From Polaribacter tangerinus (lineage in GTDB: Bacteria > Bacteroidota > Bacteroidia > Flavobacteriales > Flavobacteriaceae): a stretch of 64,000 nucleotides of DNA. Numbering within the stretch: the first letter of the stretch is position 1; each line of letters opens with the position of its first letter. The notes below the pieces were generated by a model. The model saw nothing but the letters and a program-made list of their open reading frames with translations, did not search any database and was not told the origin of the DNA. This document shows positions 9,529 through 18,063 of this stretch, piece by piece. The DNA lies in NCBI RefSeq assembly GCF_038024095.1, contig NZ_CP150668.1, forward strand, positions 2,550,001 through 2,614,000, written 5' to 3'. Position numbers and translations under genes: made by a program.

Positions 9529-10482
9529 ATGTCAGACGTAGCAGCAGTTAAAGATTTAATTCATAAATATAAGGTTTTACAAGACGAGATTGGTAAAGTA
9601 ATTATCGGTCAAAAAGAAGCAGTAAACTTTACGTTGTTATCTATTTTTTGTGGTGGACATTCTTTATTGATTGGTGTACCAGGATTGGCAAAAACACTAC
9701 TTGTTAATACCATATCTGATGTTTTAGGACTTAATTTTAAAAGAATTCAGTTTACGCCAGACTTAATGCCTTCAGATATTTTAGGAAGCGAAATACTAGA
9801 TCAAAACAGACAATTTACGTTCGTAAAAGGACCTATTTTTTCTAATATTGTTTTAGCAGATGAAATAAATAGAACTCCACCAAAAACACAAGCTGCGCTT
9901 TTAGAAGCAATGCAAGAAAAATCTGTAACTGTTGCAGGAAATCATTACAAATTGGCTTTGCCTTTTTTTGTTTTAGCCACACAAAACCCAATAGAACAAG
10001 AAGGAACTTACCCTTTACCAGAAGCTCAGTTAGATAGATTTATGTTTTCTATAAACCTAGAATATCCTAGTTTTAGAGAAGAAGTGGCCGTGGTAAAAAA
10101 TACAACTTCTTCTATTAAGCAAAAAATACAATCTGTGTATAATGGAGAAGAAATTATTGCTATTCAACAATTGATTCGTAAAATTCCTGTGGCAGACAAC
10201 GTTATAGAGTATGCTGTTCGTATTGTTGGTAAAACCAGGCCAAAATCTGAAGAGGCAACAGAAATGGTGAAGAGTTACTTAGATTGGGGAGCAGGTCCTA
10301 GAGCATCTCAAAATTTAATTTTAGCTGCAAAAGCTCATGCTGCAGTAAATGGTAAATATTCTCCTGATATAGAAGATGTACAAGCGGTAGCTGTACCTAT
10401 TTTATCACATAGAATTGTAAAAAATTACAAGGCAGAAGCAGAAGGTATTACCATAGCAAATATTATAGCTTCTTTACTATAA
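9529..10482 (+). CDS. MoxR family AAA+ ATPase
   Basis: A 317-residue AAA+ protein with Walker A GVPGLAKT (49-56), Walker B LADE (109-112) and the following INRTPPKTQAALLEAMQE, then the sensor region FVLATQNPIEQEGTYPLPEAQ. These are diagnostic for MoxR. The proteins act as chaperones for maturation or assembly of complexes, often with VWA-domain partners. No VWA or DUF58 gene is next to it here; the only VWA-like gene is at 42.4 kb. It closes the isomerase operon, which suggests a role in envelope biogenesis. Confidence 0.93.
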   Translation: MSDVAAVKDLIHKYKVLQDEIGKVIIGQKEAVNFTLLSIFCGGHSLLIGVPGLAKTLLVNTISDVLGLNFKRIQFTPDLMPSDILGSEILDQNRQFTFVKGPIFSNIVLADEINRTPPKTQAALLEAMQEKSVTVAGNHYKLALPFFVLATQNPIEQEGTYPLPEAQLDRFMFSINLEYPSFREEVAVVKNTTSSIKQKIQSVYNGEEIIAIQQLIRKIPVADNVIEYAVRIVGKTRPKSEEATEMVKSYLDWGAGPRASQNLILAAKAHAAVNGKYSPDIEDVQAVAVPILSHRIVKNYKAEAEGITIANIIASLL

Positions 10483-10483
10483 A

Positions 10484-11032
10484 TTATTCTTCTATTATAT
10501 TTTCAAAAAAGCTAAACACATTTCCACCATATCTCTTGTCGTAGCTATGATATTTATGGTTGGATAAATCGGTATGTTTAGAGTGCTCGATTATTAGAAC
10601 ACCCTCTTTATTAAGCAAATTCCTTTCAAAAACAATATCTGCAATTTTAAGAAATTGTTCTTCGCTAAAATCATAGGGAGGATCTGCAAATATTACATCA
10701 GATTTTAGGGATGTTTTTTCTATAAATTTATATACATCACTTTTTACAGCCTGAATATTTAATGCCAGTTTTTTTGCTGTTTCGTTTATAAATTTTATGC
10801 AACCAAAATGGGCATCAATTGCATAAATTTCTTTAGTTCCTCTCGAGGCGAATTCATAGCTAATATTTCCGGTTCCAGCAAATAAATCAATAACACTAAT
10901 TCCGTCAAAATAGAAAGTGTTATTTAAGATATTAAATAAAGATTCTTTTGCCATATCTGTAGTTGGTCGAACAGGCAAGTTTTTTGGAGCACTTAATCGT
11001 CTCGATTTTAATTTTCCAGAAATTATTCTCAT
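10484..11032 (-). CDS. rsmD: 16S rRNA (guanine966-N2)-methyltransferase RsmD
   Basis: A 182-residue SAM-dependent methyltransferase. It begins MRIISGKLKSRRL, a typical RsmD start, followed by RPTTDMAKESLFNIL. The SAM motif is DLFAGTGNISYE (49-60) and the catalytic motif is DPPY (117-120). It modifies G966 of 16S rRNA in the small ribosomal subunit. It overlaps the DUF3822 gene by four bases and ends one base from convergent moxR, without a terminator. Confidence 0.95.
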   Translation of the reverse strand: MRIISGKLKSRRLSAPKNLPVRPTTDMAKESLFNILNNTFYFDGISVIDLFAGTGNISYEFASRGTKEIYAIDAHFGCIKFINETAKKLALNIQAVKSDVYKFIEKTSLKSDVIFADPPYDFSEEQFLKIADIVFERNLLNKEGVLIIEHSKHTDLSNHKYHSYDKRYGGNVFSFFENIIEE

Positions 11033-11862
11033 GAGCCTAATAAAATATAATTGGTGTGCTTTGGGGTTTTTAAGTCATTAAAAATAGCATTGTCGCTCTC
11101 TAAAAAGTAAATATTTTTAATGTATTTGTAGGTAATATTATACGTGTCAGAATCTAAAGATATATCACCCATCAGGTAAAGTGAAAATAAAGTTGTATCT
11201 AGTTTAAGTTGCTCTGCAACAAATAAAATATAGTAAATAAAGTCTTCTTTTGAGCTATAAAAAAAACTATTAGAAAGAAGAAGTTTTTTAGCATCTAAAA
11301 CTACAATATCTAAGCTGTTTTTAGTAACGTTTACATACATTGTTTTCTCGTTACTTCTATTAATGGCAACTATTTTTTCTATAAGAACTGTTGTATGATG
11401 TTTGTATTCGAAAGAGCCAAAATTTTGAAAAAGATAGTTGTTTATATTTACATATGGTATATAAACATTTTTGGCATTAAAATTTGCTAAACTGTCGTAA
11501 GTAATAAAGTCTGTAGTTAATGTTTTTACGTTATACTTTAAGTAACTTTCCAACTTTTCTTCATCAAAAAAAAGGTTAGGGACAATGGTAGATAGGTTAT
11601 TTTGATGAATAACAGTAACTGACAAAAAATCTCCTTGTAAGTGAATATCTGTCTTAAAAATTTCTTTTATTTTTTCTAAAAGAGAAGAAGGCGTATTTTG
11701 TGTTTCTTCAAACTGATACTCACAGAAATACACTGTTTTTTTTTGAGAATTATTATAAATGGAAAAAGAAAATCCATCCAAATTAAATTGGATGGATAAT
11801 TCATTTTCTTTTAAATTCTTAAAAGATATGTTACTATTCTTTTTTATCAATTTGTTTGTCAT
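11029..11862 (-). CDS. DUF3822 family protein
   Basis: About 277 residues. I recognise the DUF3822 pattern: a FSIYNNSQKK segment, VYIPYVNINNYLFQNFG in the middle, and a C-terminal YLMGDI segment. The proteins look like actin-fold (type IV pilus PilM-like) ATPase relatives, but no function is established. The ATG at 11862 (MTNKLIKK) is preferred over 11883 because it shortens the overlap with the upstream gene to 29 bases. It precedes rsmD by a four-base overlap, an order I believe is common in Flavobacteriaceae. Confidence 0.7.
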   Translation of the reverse strand: MTNKLIKKNSNISFKNLKENELSIQFNLDGFSFSIYNNSQKKTVYFCEYQFEETQNTPSSLLEKIKEIFKTDIHLQGDFLSVTVIHQNNLSTIVPNLFFDEEKLESYLKYNVKTLTTDFITYDSLANFNAKNVYIPYVNINNYLFQNFGSFEYKHHTTVLIEKIVAINRSNEKTMYVNVTKNSLDIVVLDAKKLLLSNSFFYSSKEDFIYYILFVAEQLKLDTTLFSLYLMGDISLDSDTYNITYKYIKNIYFLESDNAIFNDLKTPKHTNYILLGS

Positions 11863-12565
11863 AAGAAGGTGGCCAATTTCCACCAGTTGTTACTTCGTCT
11901 AAAGAACCCACAGAAACAAACTCTCCTTTAATTTGATCGGTTCTTATATCCTCTAATTCTTGCTTAACAAGAGACTCGTTCATTCCTTTTAAAATATCTT
12001 TTTTATGAGCTCTAGCTCTAAAAGTAGGAACTACTAAACCTGGTACTTTTTCTACAGTACCAATTTCTAATTCAAATTCTTTGCCAGGTACATTTGGTAC
12101 AGCAAACATATTTTTATAGTCTCTTCCTTCAAAATACTTTAACACAGGCTCGTACCCAATAGTATCGGTAACTCTTTTTTCTACATCTACAATTACACCA
12201 CCACCTCTGTTTACTTTTTCTACAATAGTTTTTGTGTTTGTAAGTGCTAATTTGGCAGAATCTATAAACTGAATTAAGCCTTGTTTGTTAGTAGTGTATG
12301 CACCAGTAACTTCGTAATGTTTTACTTGTGCATCTCTAATAATTTTTAAATTTTCGATAACAGGAGCAAATTTGGCAACTTTATTTTTATTAAAATTAAT
12401 TGGCTCCATAATTCCGTTGTAAATTTTTGTTCCTAAAAACACGGCTAAAACCAATAGCAACAAAGATGCTACCCATCTAAGTTTTAGTGGTAAATATTTA
12501 ACTATAACAATAGCTACAATAACTGAACCTAAAGCGGCAGCCAAAATCATTCCTAATAATTCCAT
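11834..12565 (-). CDS. Conserved membrane-anchored protein of unknown function
   Basis: A 243-residue protein starting MELLGMILAAALGSV. Two transmembrane helices occupy about residues 3-20 and 30-46. A soluble, charged part of about 190 residues follows, with NLKIIRDAQVKHYEVTG, KVNRGGGVIVDVEKRVTDT and RARAHKKDIL. I do not recognise a named domain. The start at 12565 is preferred over 12619 because the upstream 18 residues are unlike a signal or membrane segment. Its end overlaps DUF3822, so the two are probably translated together with rsmD. A role at the inner membrane is inferred from the helices. Confidence 0.75.
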   Translation of the reverse strand: MELLGMILAAALGSVIVAIVIVKYLPLKLRWVASLLLLVLAVFLGTKIYNGIMEPINFNKNKVAKFAPVIENLKIIRDAQVKHYEVTGAYTTNKQGLIQFIDSAKLALTNTKTIVEKVNRGGGVIVDVEKRVTDTIGYEPVLKYFEGRDYKNMFAVPNVPGKEFELEIGTVEKVPGLVVPTFRARAHKKDILKGMNESLVKQELEDIRTDQIKGEFVSVGSLDEVTTGGNWPPSYDKQIDKKE

Positions 12566-12672
12566 TTTTTTGATATATTTTTTTAATACTCTTATCGCAA
12601 ATCTACAATTTTTTTTCAATGATAAAAATTTTTCTTTACAAATCGATGTATCTTTGATACTTTAATTTATTT

Positions 12673-14097
12673 ATGATAGAAATACCTGCAGATTTTAGTA
12701 AGCTACTACGTAAGAAATTCCCTTATCAACCTACCGAAAAACAAGCAAATTTATTGCATTTGCTGAGTAGTTTTATTTTTGATAAAAATAAAAATGCTTT
12801 GTTTTTATTAAAAGGGTTTGCAGGAACTGGAAAAACAACTTCTATAAGTGCTTTTGTAAATTCGTTGACTTTTGCAGGTAAAAAAGCTGTGCTTTTAGCG
12901 CCAACAGGTAGGGCTGCAAAAGTTATTTCTGTTTATTCTAAAAGACCTGCTTTTACTATTCATAAGAAAATTTATTTTCCCAAAAAACAATCAAATGGTA
13001 GTGTTTCTTTTGTTTTACAAAGTAACAAGCATACTAATACTATTTTTATTGTTGATGAGGCTTCTATGATTCCAGATGGTAAGCAACATCAACAATTATT
13101 TGATACCAGTTCTTTATTAGACGATTTAATTACTTATGTGTATTCTGGTAAAAATTGTAAATTAATTTTTATTGGCGACACCGCTCAGTTACCACCCGTA
13201 AAACTAGATGTTAGTCCTGCCTTAGACCAAGATACACTTACTTATAATTACGACAAGTCAGTTACAGAAATAGAACTTGATGAAGTAATGCGACAGCATG
13301 AAAATTCTGGAATTTTAGCCAATGCAACTACTTTGCGTTTTCTTTTAAAAAGTACCAATGAACAATTTAAGTTCGATGTAGATTTTCCGGATATTATAAG
13401 ACTACAGGATGGTTACGAAATTGAAGATGCAATTGTTAGTGCATATGAAAAAAATGGAGTAGAGGACACCGCCCTCATTGTAAGGTCTAACAAAAGAGCC
13501 AACTTATACAATCAGCAAATTAGATATAACATTCGTGGTCAAGAAAATGAAATTTCTGCAGGAGACTATATTATGATTGTAAAAAACAATTATTTTTGGT
13601 TACCAGAAACTACTAAAGCTGGTTTTATTGCCAATGGAGATATTTGCGAAGTATTAAAAATTTTTGCTATTAAAGATTTGTATGGTTTTAAGTTTGCCGA
13701 AGTAGAAATTCGAATGATTGATTATCCTGAAATGGCCCCTTTTGAAACCGTATTGTTGTTAGACACGTTATCTAGTGAAAGTCCGTCTTTAACCTACGAA
13801 GAGTCGAATAAACTATATCAAGCTGTAAGAGAAGATTATGCAAACGAAAAATCGAAATACAAACAGTTTCAAGCCATTAAAAAGAACCCTTACTTTAATG
13901 CTTTACAAGTTAAGTTTTCGTATGCAATTACTTGTCACAAATCTCAAGGTGGGCAATGGAAAACTGTTTTTATAGAGCAACCATATTTGCCAGAAGGAGT
14001 TTCTAAAGAATATTACAGATGGTTATATACGGCTATTACACGTGCACAAGAAAAACTCTATTTAATAGGTTTTAAAGATGAATTTTTTACAAACTAA
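12673..14097 (+). CDS. RecD/Dda-like superfamily 1 DNA helicase
   Basis: A 474-residue helicase with Walker A GFAGTGKTT (48-56), LAPTGRAAKV (motif Ia), Walker B VDEASMI, and a C-terminal UvrD_C_2 domain with TCHKSQGGQW and WLYTAITRAQEKL. This set belongs to AAA_30/RecD-like helicases that move 5' to 3' on DNA, like phage T4 Dda. It has no RecD N-terminal domain. It is a single gene with a TATCTTTG -7 box at 12649-12656 and converges on the LpxR-like pseudogene. Confidence 0.88.
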   Translation: MIEIPADFSKLLRKKFPYQPTEKQANLLHLLSSFIFDKNKNALFLLKGFAGTGKTTSISAFVNSLTFAGKKAVLLAPTGRAAKVISVYSKRPAFTIHKKIYFPKKQSNGSVSFVLQSNKHTNTIFIVDEASMIPDGKQHQQLFDTSSLLDDLITYVYSGKNCKLIFIGDTAQLPPVKLDVSPALDQDTLTYNYDKSVTEIELDEVMRQHENSGILANATTLRFLLKSTNEQFKFDVDFPDIIRLQDGYEIEDAIVSAYEKNGVEDTALIVRSNKRANLYNQQIRYNIRGQENEISAGDYIMIVKNNYFWLPETTKAGFIANGDICEVLKIFAIKDLYGFKFAEVEIRMIDYPEMAPFETVLLLDTLSSESPSLTYEESNKLYQAVREDYANEKSKYKQFQAIKKNPYFNALQVKFSYAITCHKSQGGQWKTVFIEQPYLPEGVSKEYYRWLYTAITRAQEKLYLIGFKDEFFTN

Positions 14098-14110
14098 TTA
14101 CAAGCTAATG

Positions 14111-15057
14111 TTATTTTAAGCGATAATTTAAAGAGATACTTCCATAATTTTGTCCTTTAGAATGAAATAATCCTTTAGATTTATTGCTGTTATAATTATA
14201 TGTATAACCAAAATAAAAGTTTTTTACTGTAAACAAAAATCCGATTTCTAAATGAAATACAAGCGGAACTAATTCTTTAGTAACGTCGCTTTTAGTATTT
14301 AGAAAGCTACCTTGAATAGTAGCATCATAAAATTGATATTTTACTGAAGGTTTTACAAAGAAAAAAGATTCTTTTTCTGTATTGTAATTTGTATCATCAT
14401 TATTTAATCCACTATTAAAAGCAATAGAATTTGCAATTTTTTGAAGTGGTAAAAGTCCAAATCTAGCCAACAAACCCGTATTTAAATTTGTTTTGATAGT
14501 TCCAAGTTTAGAGCTGTTTGCCCAAGTAAGATCAAATGAATTTGTGCTATTTTTTAGTAGAAATTTATGATGATTAAAATTTAAATTTAGTCCTGCAGCA
14601 TTTTTTATTTGATACTTCCAGCCAACACCTTCTTCAAAACCATACATGGTGTGCACAAAATTCTGGAGCTCTTTACCAAACGCGTTTGGCCCAATAACAC
14701 CTATTTGAAAAGTTGTTTTTAAAGATTGATTGTTTTTGTAAATGTTTAAGGTCGAGTAGTTGGCAGAGAGGTAAGCGGCAAAAGGTCTATCGTGGTTTTC
14801 TACAAAGTTAACAATCGGTTTAAATGGCGTGTAAATTTGATGATTTAGTTGCCACTCGATAATTTTTTTTCTAGTGATTTTTTTTTATTTTTTGATAAAT
14901 ATCGATAACTAATAAAAAGACCATTCGAATAGTATCGATCATTTTTTAAAGATGTATACAAGTCGTTTTCAGAAAGAATACTAATTTCTTTACTATTTTT
15001 TTTTTGAGAAAAAATTGAAAACGATATCAAACAGCATAAGAACAGAATTTTTTTCAT
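14111..15057 (-). pseudogene. LpxR-family (DUF2219) lipid A deacylase, frameshifted
   Basis: Two reading frames make one protein of about 315 residues, the usual LpxR length. The N-terminal part (start at 15057) has a signal peptide (ending SIFSQ), then the LpxR motifs SENDLYTS and DRYYSNGLF; it stops shortly after the lysine-rich KNKKKSLEKK. The second frame continues IIEWQLNHQIYTPFKP, DRPFAAYL, QNFVH and GWKYQ to a beta-strand C-terminus NYRLK at 14111. The frames join at A runs of 8 (14863-14870) or 9 (14878-14886) on the coding strand; one extra A restores the protein. LpxR proteins are outer-membrane enzymes that remove the 3'-acyloxyacyl group of lipid A. Whether the break is a true mutation, a switch or a sequencing slip cannot be decided here. 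Confidence 0.85.
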
Positions 15058-15148
15058 AGATTACAAATATAACAGAACTTGTTTAAAAAGATTCAATTTT
15101 ATAGCAGTTTAGAAAAAAAGTAATATTTTAGACACAGAAATAGAATGT

Positions 15149-16006
15149 ATGAGTTCCGAAAAAGGATTAACCAAAGAAGATTTTGAAAATCTTACCGATA
15201 ATAACGAGTTATTATCCCTAATTAAACAGAAAAGTAATCACTATCAAAGTGTATCTAAAACACTTTTATATACCGAAGAATTGAGACTTTTACAGATTGA
15301 GTTGGTAAAATTACAACAATGGATTTCTGAACAAAAAAAGCGAGTTGCAATTATTTTTGAAGGTAGAGATGCAGCAGGTAAAGGTGGTAATATTAGACGA
15401 TTTATGGAGCATATGAATCCGAGATCTAGTCGTTTAGTAGCATTAAATAAACCAACAGAAATAGAGAAGGGGCAATGGTATTTTCAAAGATATATTAAAG
15501 AATTACCCAACCCAGGAGAAATTGTTTTTTTTGATAGAAGTTGGTATAATAGAGCAGTTGTAGAGCCAGTTATGGGTTTTTGTACAGAACAACAATACAA
15601 AGAGTTTTTAGTGCAGGTGCCAGAGTTTGAACACATGATGTATGAAGATGGTGTTATTATAATTAAGTTTTGGCTTTCCATAACAAAAGATGAACAATTA
15701 AAGCGATTTGAGGCACGAAAAGAAGATCCTTTAAAAAGGTGGAAATTTAGTCCGGTAGACAAACAAGGGCAAATGCTTTGGGATAAATATACCCATTACA
15801 AATCGGAAATGTTCTCTAAAACCCATACAACATATAGCCCGTGGATAATGATAAAGACCAATGATAAAAAAATAGCTCGTTTAGAAGCAATGAGACATGT
15901 TATTTCTCAGTTTGATTATGAAGGGAAAGAACAATCAACTACTATTTTAACTCCAGATCCTAATGTAGTAATGCGTTATTTTAGGTCTAATAAAAATGTA
16001 GATTAA
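15149..16006 (+). CDS. Polyphosphate kinase 2, class I-like (first of a tandem pair)
   Basis: A 285-residue kinase that moves phosphate between polyphosphate and nucleotides in the cytosol. Walker A is GRDAAGKGG (72-80), Walker B is VFFDRSWYNR (126-135) and the lid is the RKEDPLKRWKFSP stretch. The FEGRDAAGKGG form and length fit one-domain PPK2 proteins of class I; preference for ADP or GDP cannot be read directly. The next gene, six bases downstream, is a paralog, so the pair is an operon from a local duplication. Confidence 0.93.
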   Translation: MSSEKGLTKEDFENLTDNNELLSLIKQKSNHYQSVSKTLLYTEELRLLQIELVKLQQWISEQKKRVAIIFEGRDAAGKGGNIRRFMEHMNPRSSRLVALNKPTEIEKGQWYFQRYIKELPNPGEIVFFDRSWYNRAVVEPVMGFCTEQQYKEFLVQVPEFEHMMYEDGVIIIKFWLSITKDEQLKRFEARKEDPLKRWKFSPVDKQGQMLWDKYTHYKSEMFSKTHTTYSPWIMIKTNDKKIARLEAMRHVISQFDYEGKEQSTTILTPDPNVVMRYFRSNKNVD

Positions 16007-16012
16007 ACAGGT

Positions 16013-16798
16013 ATGGAAAATAATTTAACAGCCAAAGAAGTATCAAAATTAAATACCAAGAAAGGTTTATTGGCATTGCTCTCTAAAGAACCTTTAAATA
16101 TAGAAAGAGGCTTAAGATATGTAGATTATCAGAAGAAATTAAAAAAACTTCAGGTAGAGCTTATTCGTTTACAAACTTGGGCAATAGAAAATAATGAACG
16201 TATAATTATTGTTTTTCAGGGAAGAGATGCAGCTGGTAAAGGAGGAGCTATAAGAAGACTTACCGAGCGAATTAATCCACGACATATGAGAATTGTTGCC
16301 TTGCCAAAGCCAACAAAAGATGAAGAATCTCAATGGTATTTTCAAAGATATGTAGAGCAGTTTCCAAAGGCAGGAGAAATTGTTTTTTTTGATAGAAGTT
16401 GGTATAATCGAGCAGTTATTGAACCAGTAAACGGTTTTTGTACTCCAGAGGAATACGATATTTTTATGAATCAGGTGAACAATTTCGAAAACATGATTTT
16501 AGAATCTGGTATTCATTTGGTTAAAATTTACATGTCTATTTCAAAAAAAGAACAAGCAAAACGTTTTGCAGACATTAAGAGCAATCCGTTAAAACAATGG
16601 AAAATGACTAAATTAGATGAAAAGGCTCAGTTTTTATGGGATCAATATACAGAGTATAAAAATGCAATGTTTAAAAGAACAAATACACCAAATTCACCCT
16701 GGAAAATTATTCGAGCAAATAGAAAGACAGAAGCCAGAATTAATGTGATTCAACATGTTTTAAAAAGTATTCCTTACGATAAAAAACTAGAAATATAA
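16013..16798 (+). CDS. Polyphosphate kinase 2, class I-like (second of a tandem pair)
   Basis: A 261-residue paralog of the preceding gene, with Walker A GRDAAGKGG (70-78), Walker B VFFDRSWYNR and lid region IKSNPLKQWKMTK. The N-terminus is shorter, and many surface positions differ, so the copies are old and probably specialised. It may differ from its partner in nucleotide preference or direction (making or using polyphosphate). It ends one base from the convergent ArsC-like gene. Confidence 0.92.
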   Translation: MENNLTAKEVSKLNTKKGLLALLSKEPLNIERGLRYVDYQKKLKKLQVELIRLQTWAIENNERIIIVFQGRDAAGKGGAIRRLTERINPRHMRIVALPKPTKDEESQWYFQRYVEQFPKAGEIVFFDRSWYNRAVIEPVNGFCTPEEYDIFMNQVNNFENMILESGIHLVKIYMSISKKEQAKRFADIKSNPLKQWKMTKLDEKAQFLWDQYTEYKNAMFKRTNTPNSPWKIIRANRKTEARINVIQHVLKSIPYDKKLEI

Positions 16799-16799
16799 A

Positions 16800-17426
16800 T
16801 TAGTATTTCTTAATGTTGTTAAATATAAAATAAATTTCTGCAGCTATTTGTTCACTAGTAGTTAGGTACACTTCTTGCCAAAAAGCGGAATCATCTGAAT
16901 GTTTTGGATCTGTGTAAGGTACATGAAATCGATGTATGGCTTCTGGTACAAAAGGACAATTTTTATCTGCATTATTACAGGTAGTTATAGCAATATATGG
17001 CGTGCTGTTTTCTGTGTCATCAAACCGTTTCGAATATCCTAATAGCGTTTTTTTGCAACCAAAATAAGAAATACTGTAAATAGGGTTTTGATGTGAAAAA
17101 CTTTCTATGTTAAAATCGAAACCAGACTTTTGAAGTGTTTTTAAAGTGTTTCTGTAAAATGAAGTCACTGCAGTTCCGCCCGAAAAACTCCTGATATTTA
17201 AATTAAAAAAGTCTGCAGCATAATGGGCCCAAACCTGAGCAAACTGACTTCTTCTAGAATTGTGTGTGCAAATGAAATTAAGATTTACAACTCCATTTTT
17301 ATGATATTCTTTAGAAATAGTCTCTGCAATTTCACAAAGTAGTGCTTTTCTACTTTCTTCAAGTTTTATTTTTTTTGCACATTTTTTAAAAAAGCTTTCG
17401 GTAGAAATTAGAGAAGAAGTAGACAT
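16800..17426 (-). CDS. Thioredoxin-type arsenate reductase-like / low-molecular-weight phosphatase family protein
   Basis: A 208-residue protein with the LMW phosphatase P-loop CTHNSRRS (Cys53, Arg59, C-x5-R). Further on, TTCNNADKNCP places Cys150 and Cys157 seven residues apart, as in the redox pair of thioredoxin-linked ArsC (Cys82/Cys89 in the S. aureus plasmid enzyme). An extra N-terminal helical segment of about 45 residues precedes the P-loop. Arsenate reduction is therefore plausible, but no ars regulator or efflux gene is adjacent, and related proteins are often labelled protein-tyrosine phosphatase. Confidence 0.8.
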   Translation of the reverse strand: MSTSSLISTESFFKKCAKKIKLEESRKALLCEIAETISKEYHKNGVVNLNFICTHNSRRSQFAQVWAHYAADFFNLNIRSFSGGTAVTSFYRNTLKTLQKSGFDFNIESFSHQNPIYSISYFGCKKTLLGYSKRFDDTENSTPYIAITTCNNADKNCPFVPEAIHRFHVPYTDPKHSDDSAFWQEVYLTTSEQIAAEIYFIFNNIKKY

Positions 17427-17488
17427 ATCTTATTTTTTGAACAAAATTAAGTGCTTATCTTTGAACTTGAATTAAAATAATGTTAAGA

Positions 17489-18043
17489 ATGCGTTTCGAA
17501 ATCGGAAATAAAGTGGCTGTTTTAGACGATGTTTTAAAAGGAGAGGTAATTGCTATTACCAACAATATAGTAGCTATAAAAACTACAGATGGCATGCATT
17601 TTAATTTTAACGAAAAGGAATTGGTCAAAATAGGGGTTTCTCAACACGAGCTTTCTAAATTTTCTGATATAAATAACAGTTTGCTAGATGAGAAGTTGGC
17701 TGCTTCTAAAAATCAGCCTAAGAAAAGTCTTTTTAAAAAACAGCAAAAAGAAACTATAATGGAGGTAGATTTGCATATTAATCAATTGGTAAAATCTGTA
17801 AAAGGAATGGACAATTATGATATGTTAAACCTTCAATTAGATACTGCAAAAAGTAAAGTAGAATATGCTATTAAGAAAAAAATATCTAAAATTGTTTTTA
17901 TTCATGGTGTTGGCGAAGGTGTTTTAAAAGGAGAATTGCATGCGTTGTTAAACAAATATCCAATAAAATATTACGATGCTTCATATAAAAAGTACGGTTT
18001 GGGAGCTACTGAAGTGTATGTTTTTCAGAACGTAAACTCATAA
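17489..18043 (+). CDS. Smr-domain protein (MutS2-like C-terminal domain)
   Basis: About 184 residues. The N-terminal half is a small beta domain (FEIGNKVAVLDD...GEVIAI) resembling the KOW-like segment of MutS2-type proteins. The C-terminal half is an Smr domain: VDLHINQL, then KIVFIHGVGEGVLKGEL and a final ATEVYVF. Smr domains bind or cut nucleic acids. Starts at 17480 and 17489 are both possible; MRFEIGNK is the more typical beginning. A TATCTTTG -7 box is at 17456-17463. It is followed by the cysteine desulfurase after 20 bases. Confidence 0.85.
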   Translation: MRFEIGNKVAVLDDVLKGEVIAITNNIVAIKTTDGMHFNFNEKELVKIGVSQHELSKFSDINNSLLDEKLAASKNQPKKSLFKKQQKETIMEVDLHINQLVKSVKGMDNYDMLNLQLDTAKSKVEYAIKKKISKIVFIHGVGEGVLKGELHALLNKYPIKYYDASYKKYGLGATEVYVFQNVNS

Positions 18044-18063
18044 ATTAGACTTATTTTTGCACT

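Noticed and set aside
12566..12619. A longer N-terminus for the two-helix membrane protein
   Set aside because: The extra 18 residues are charged and unlike a signal; the ATG at 12565 begins directly before the first helix.
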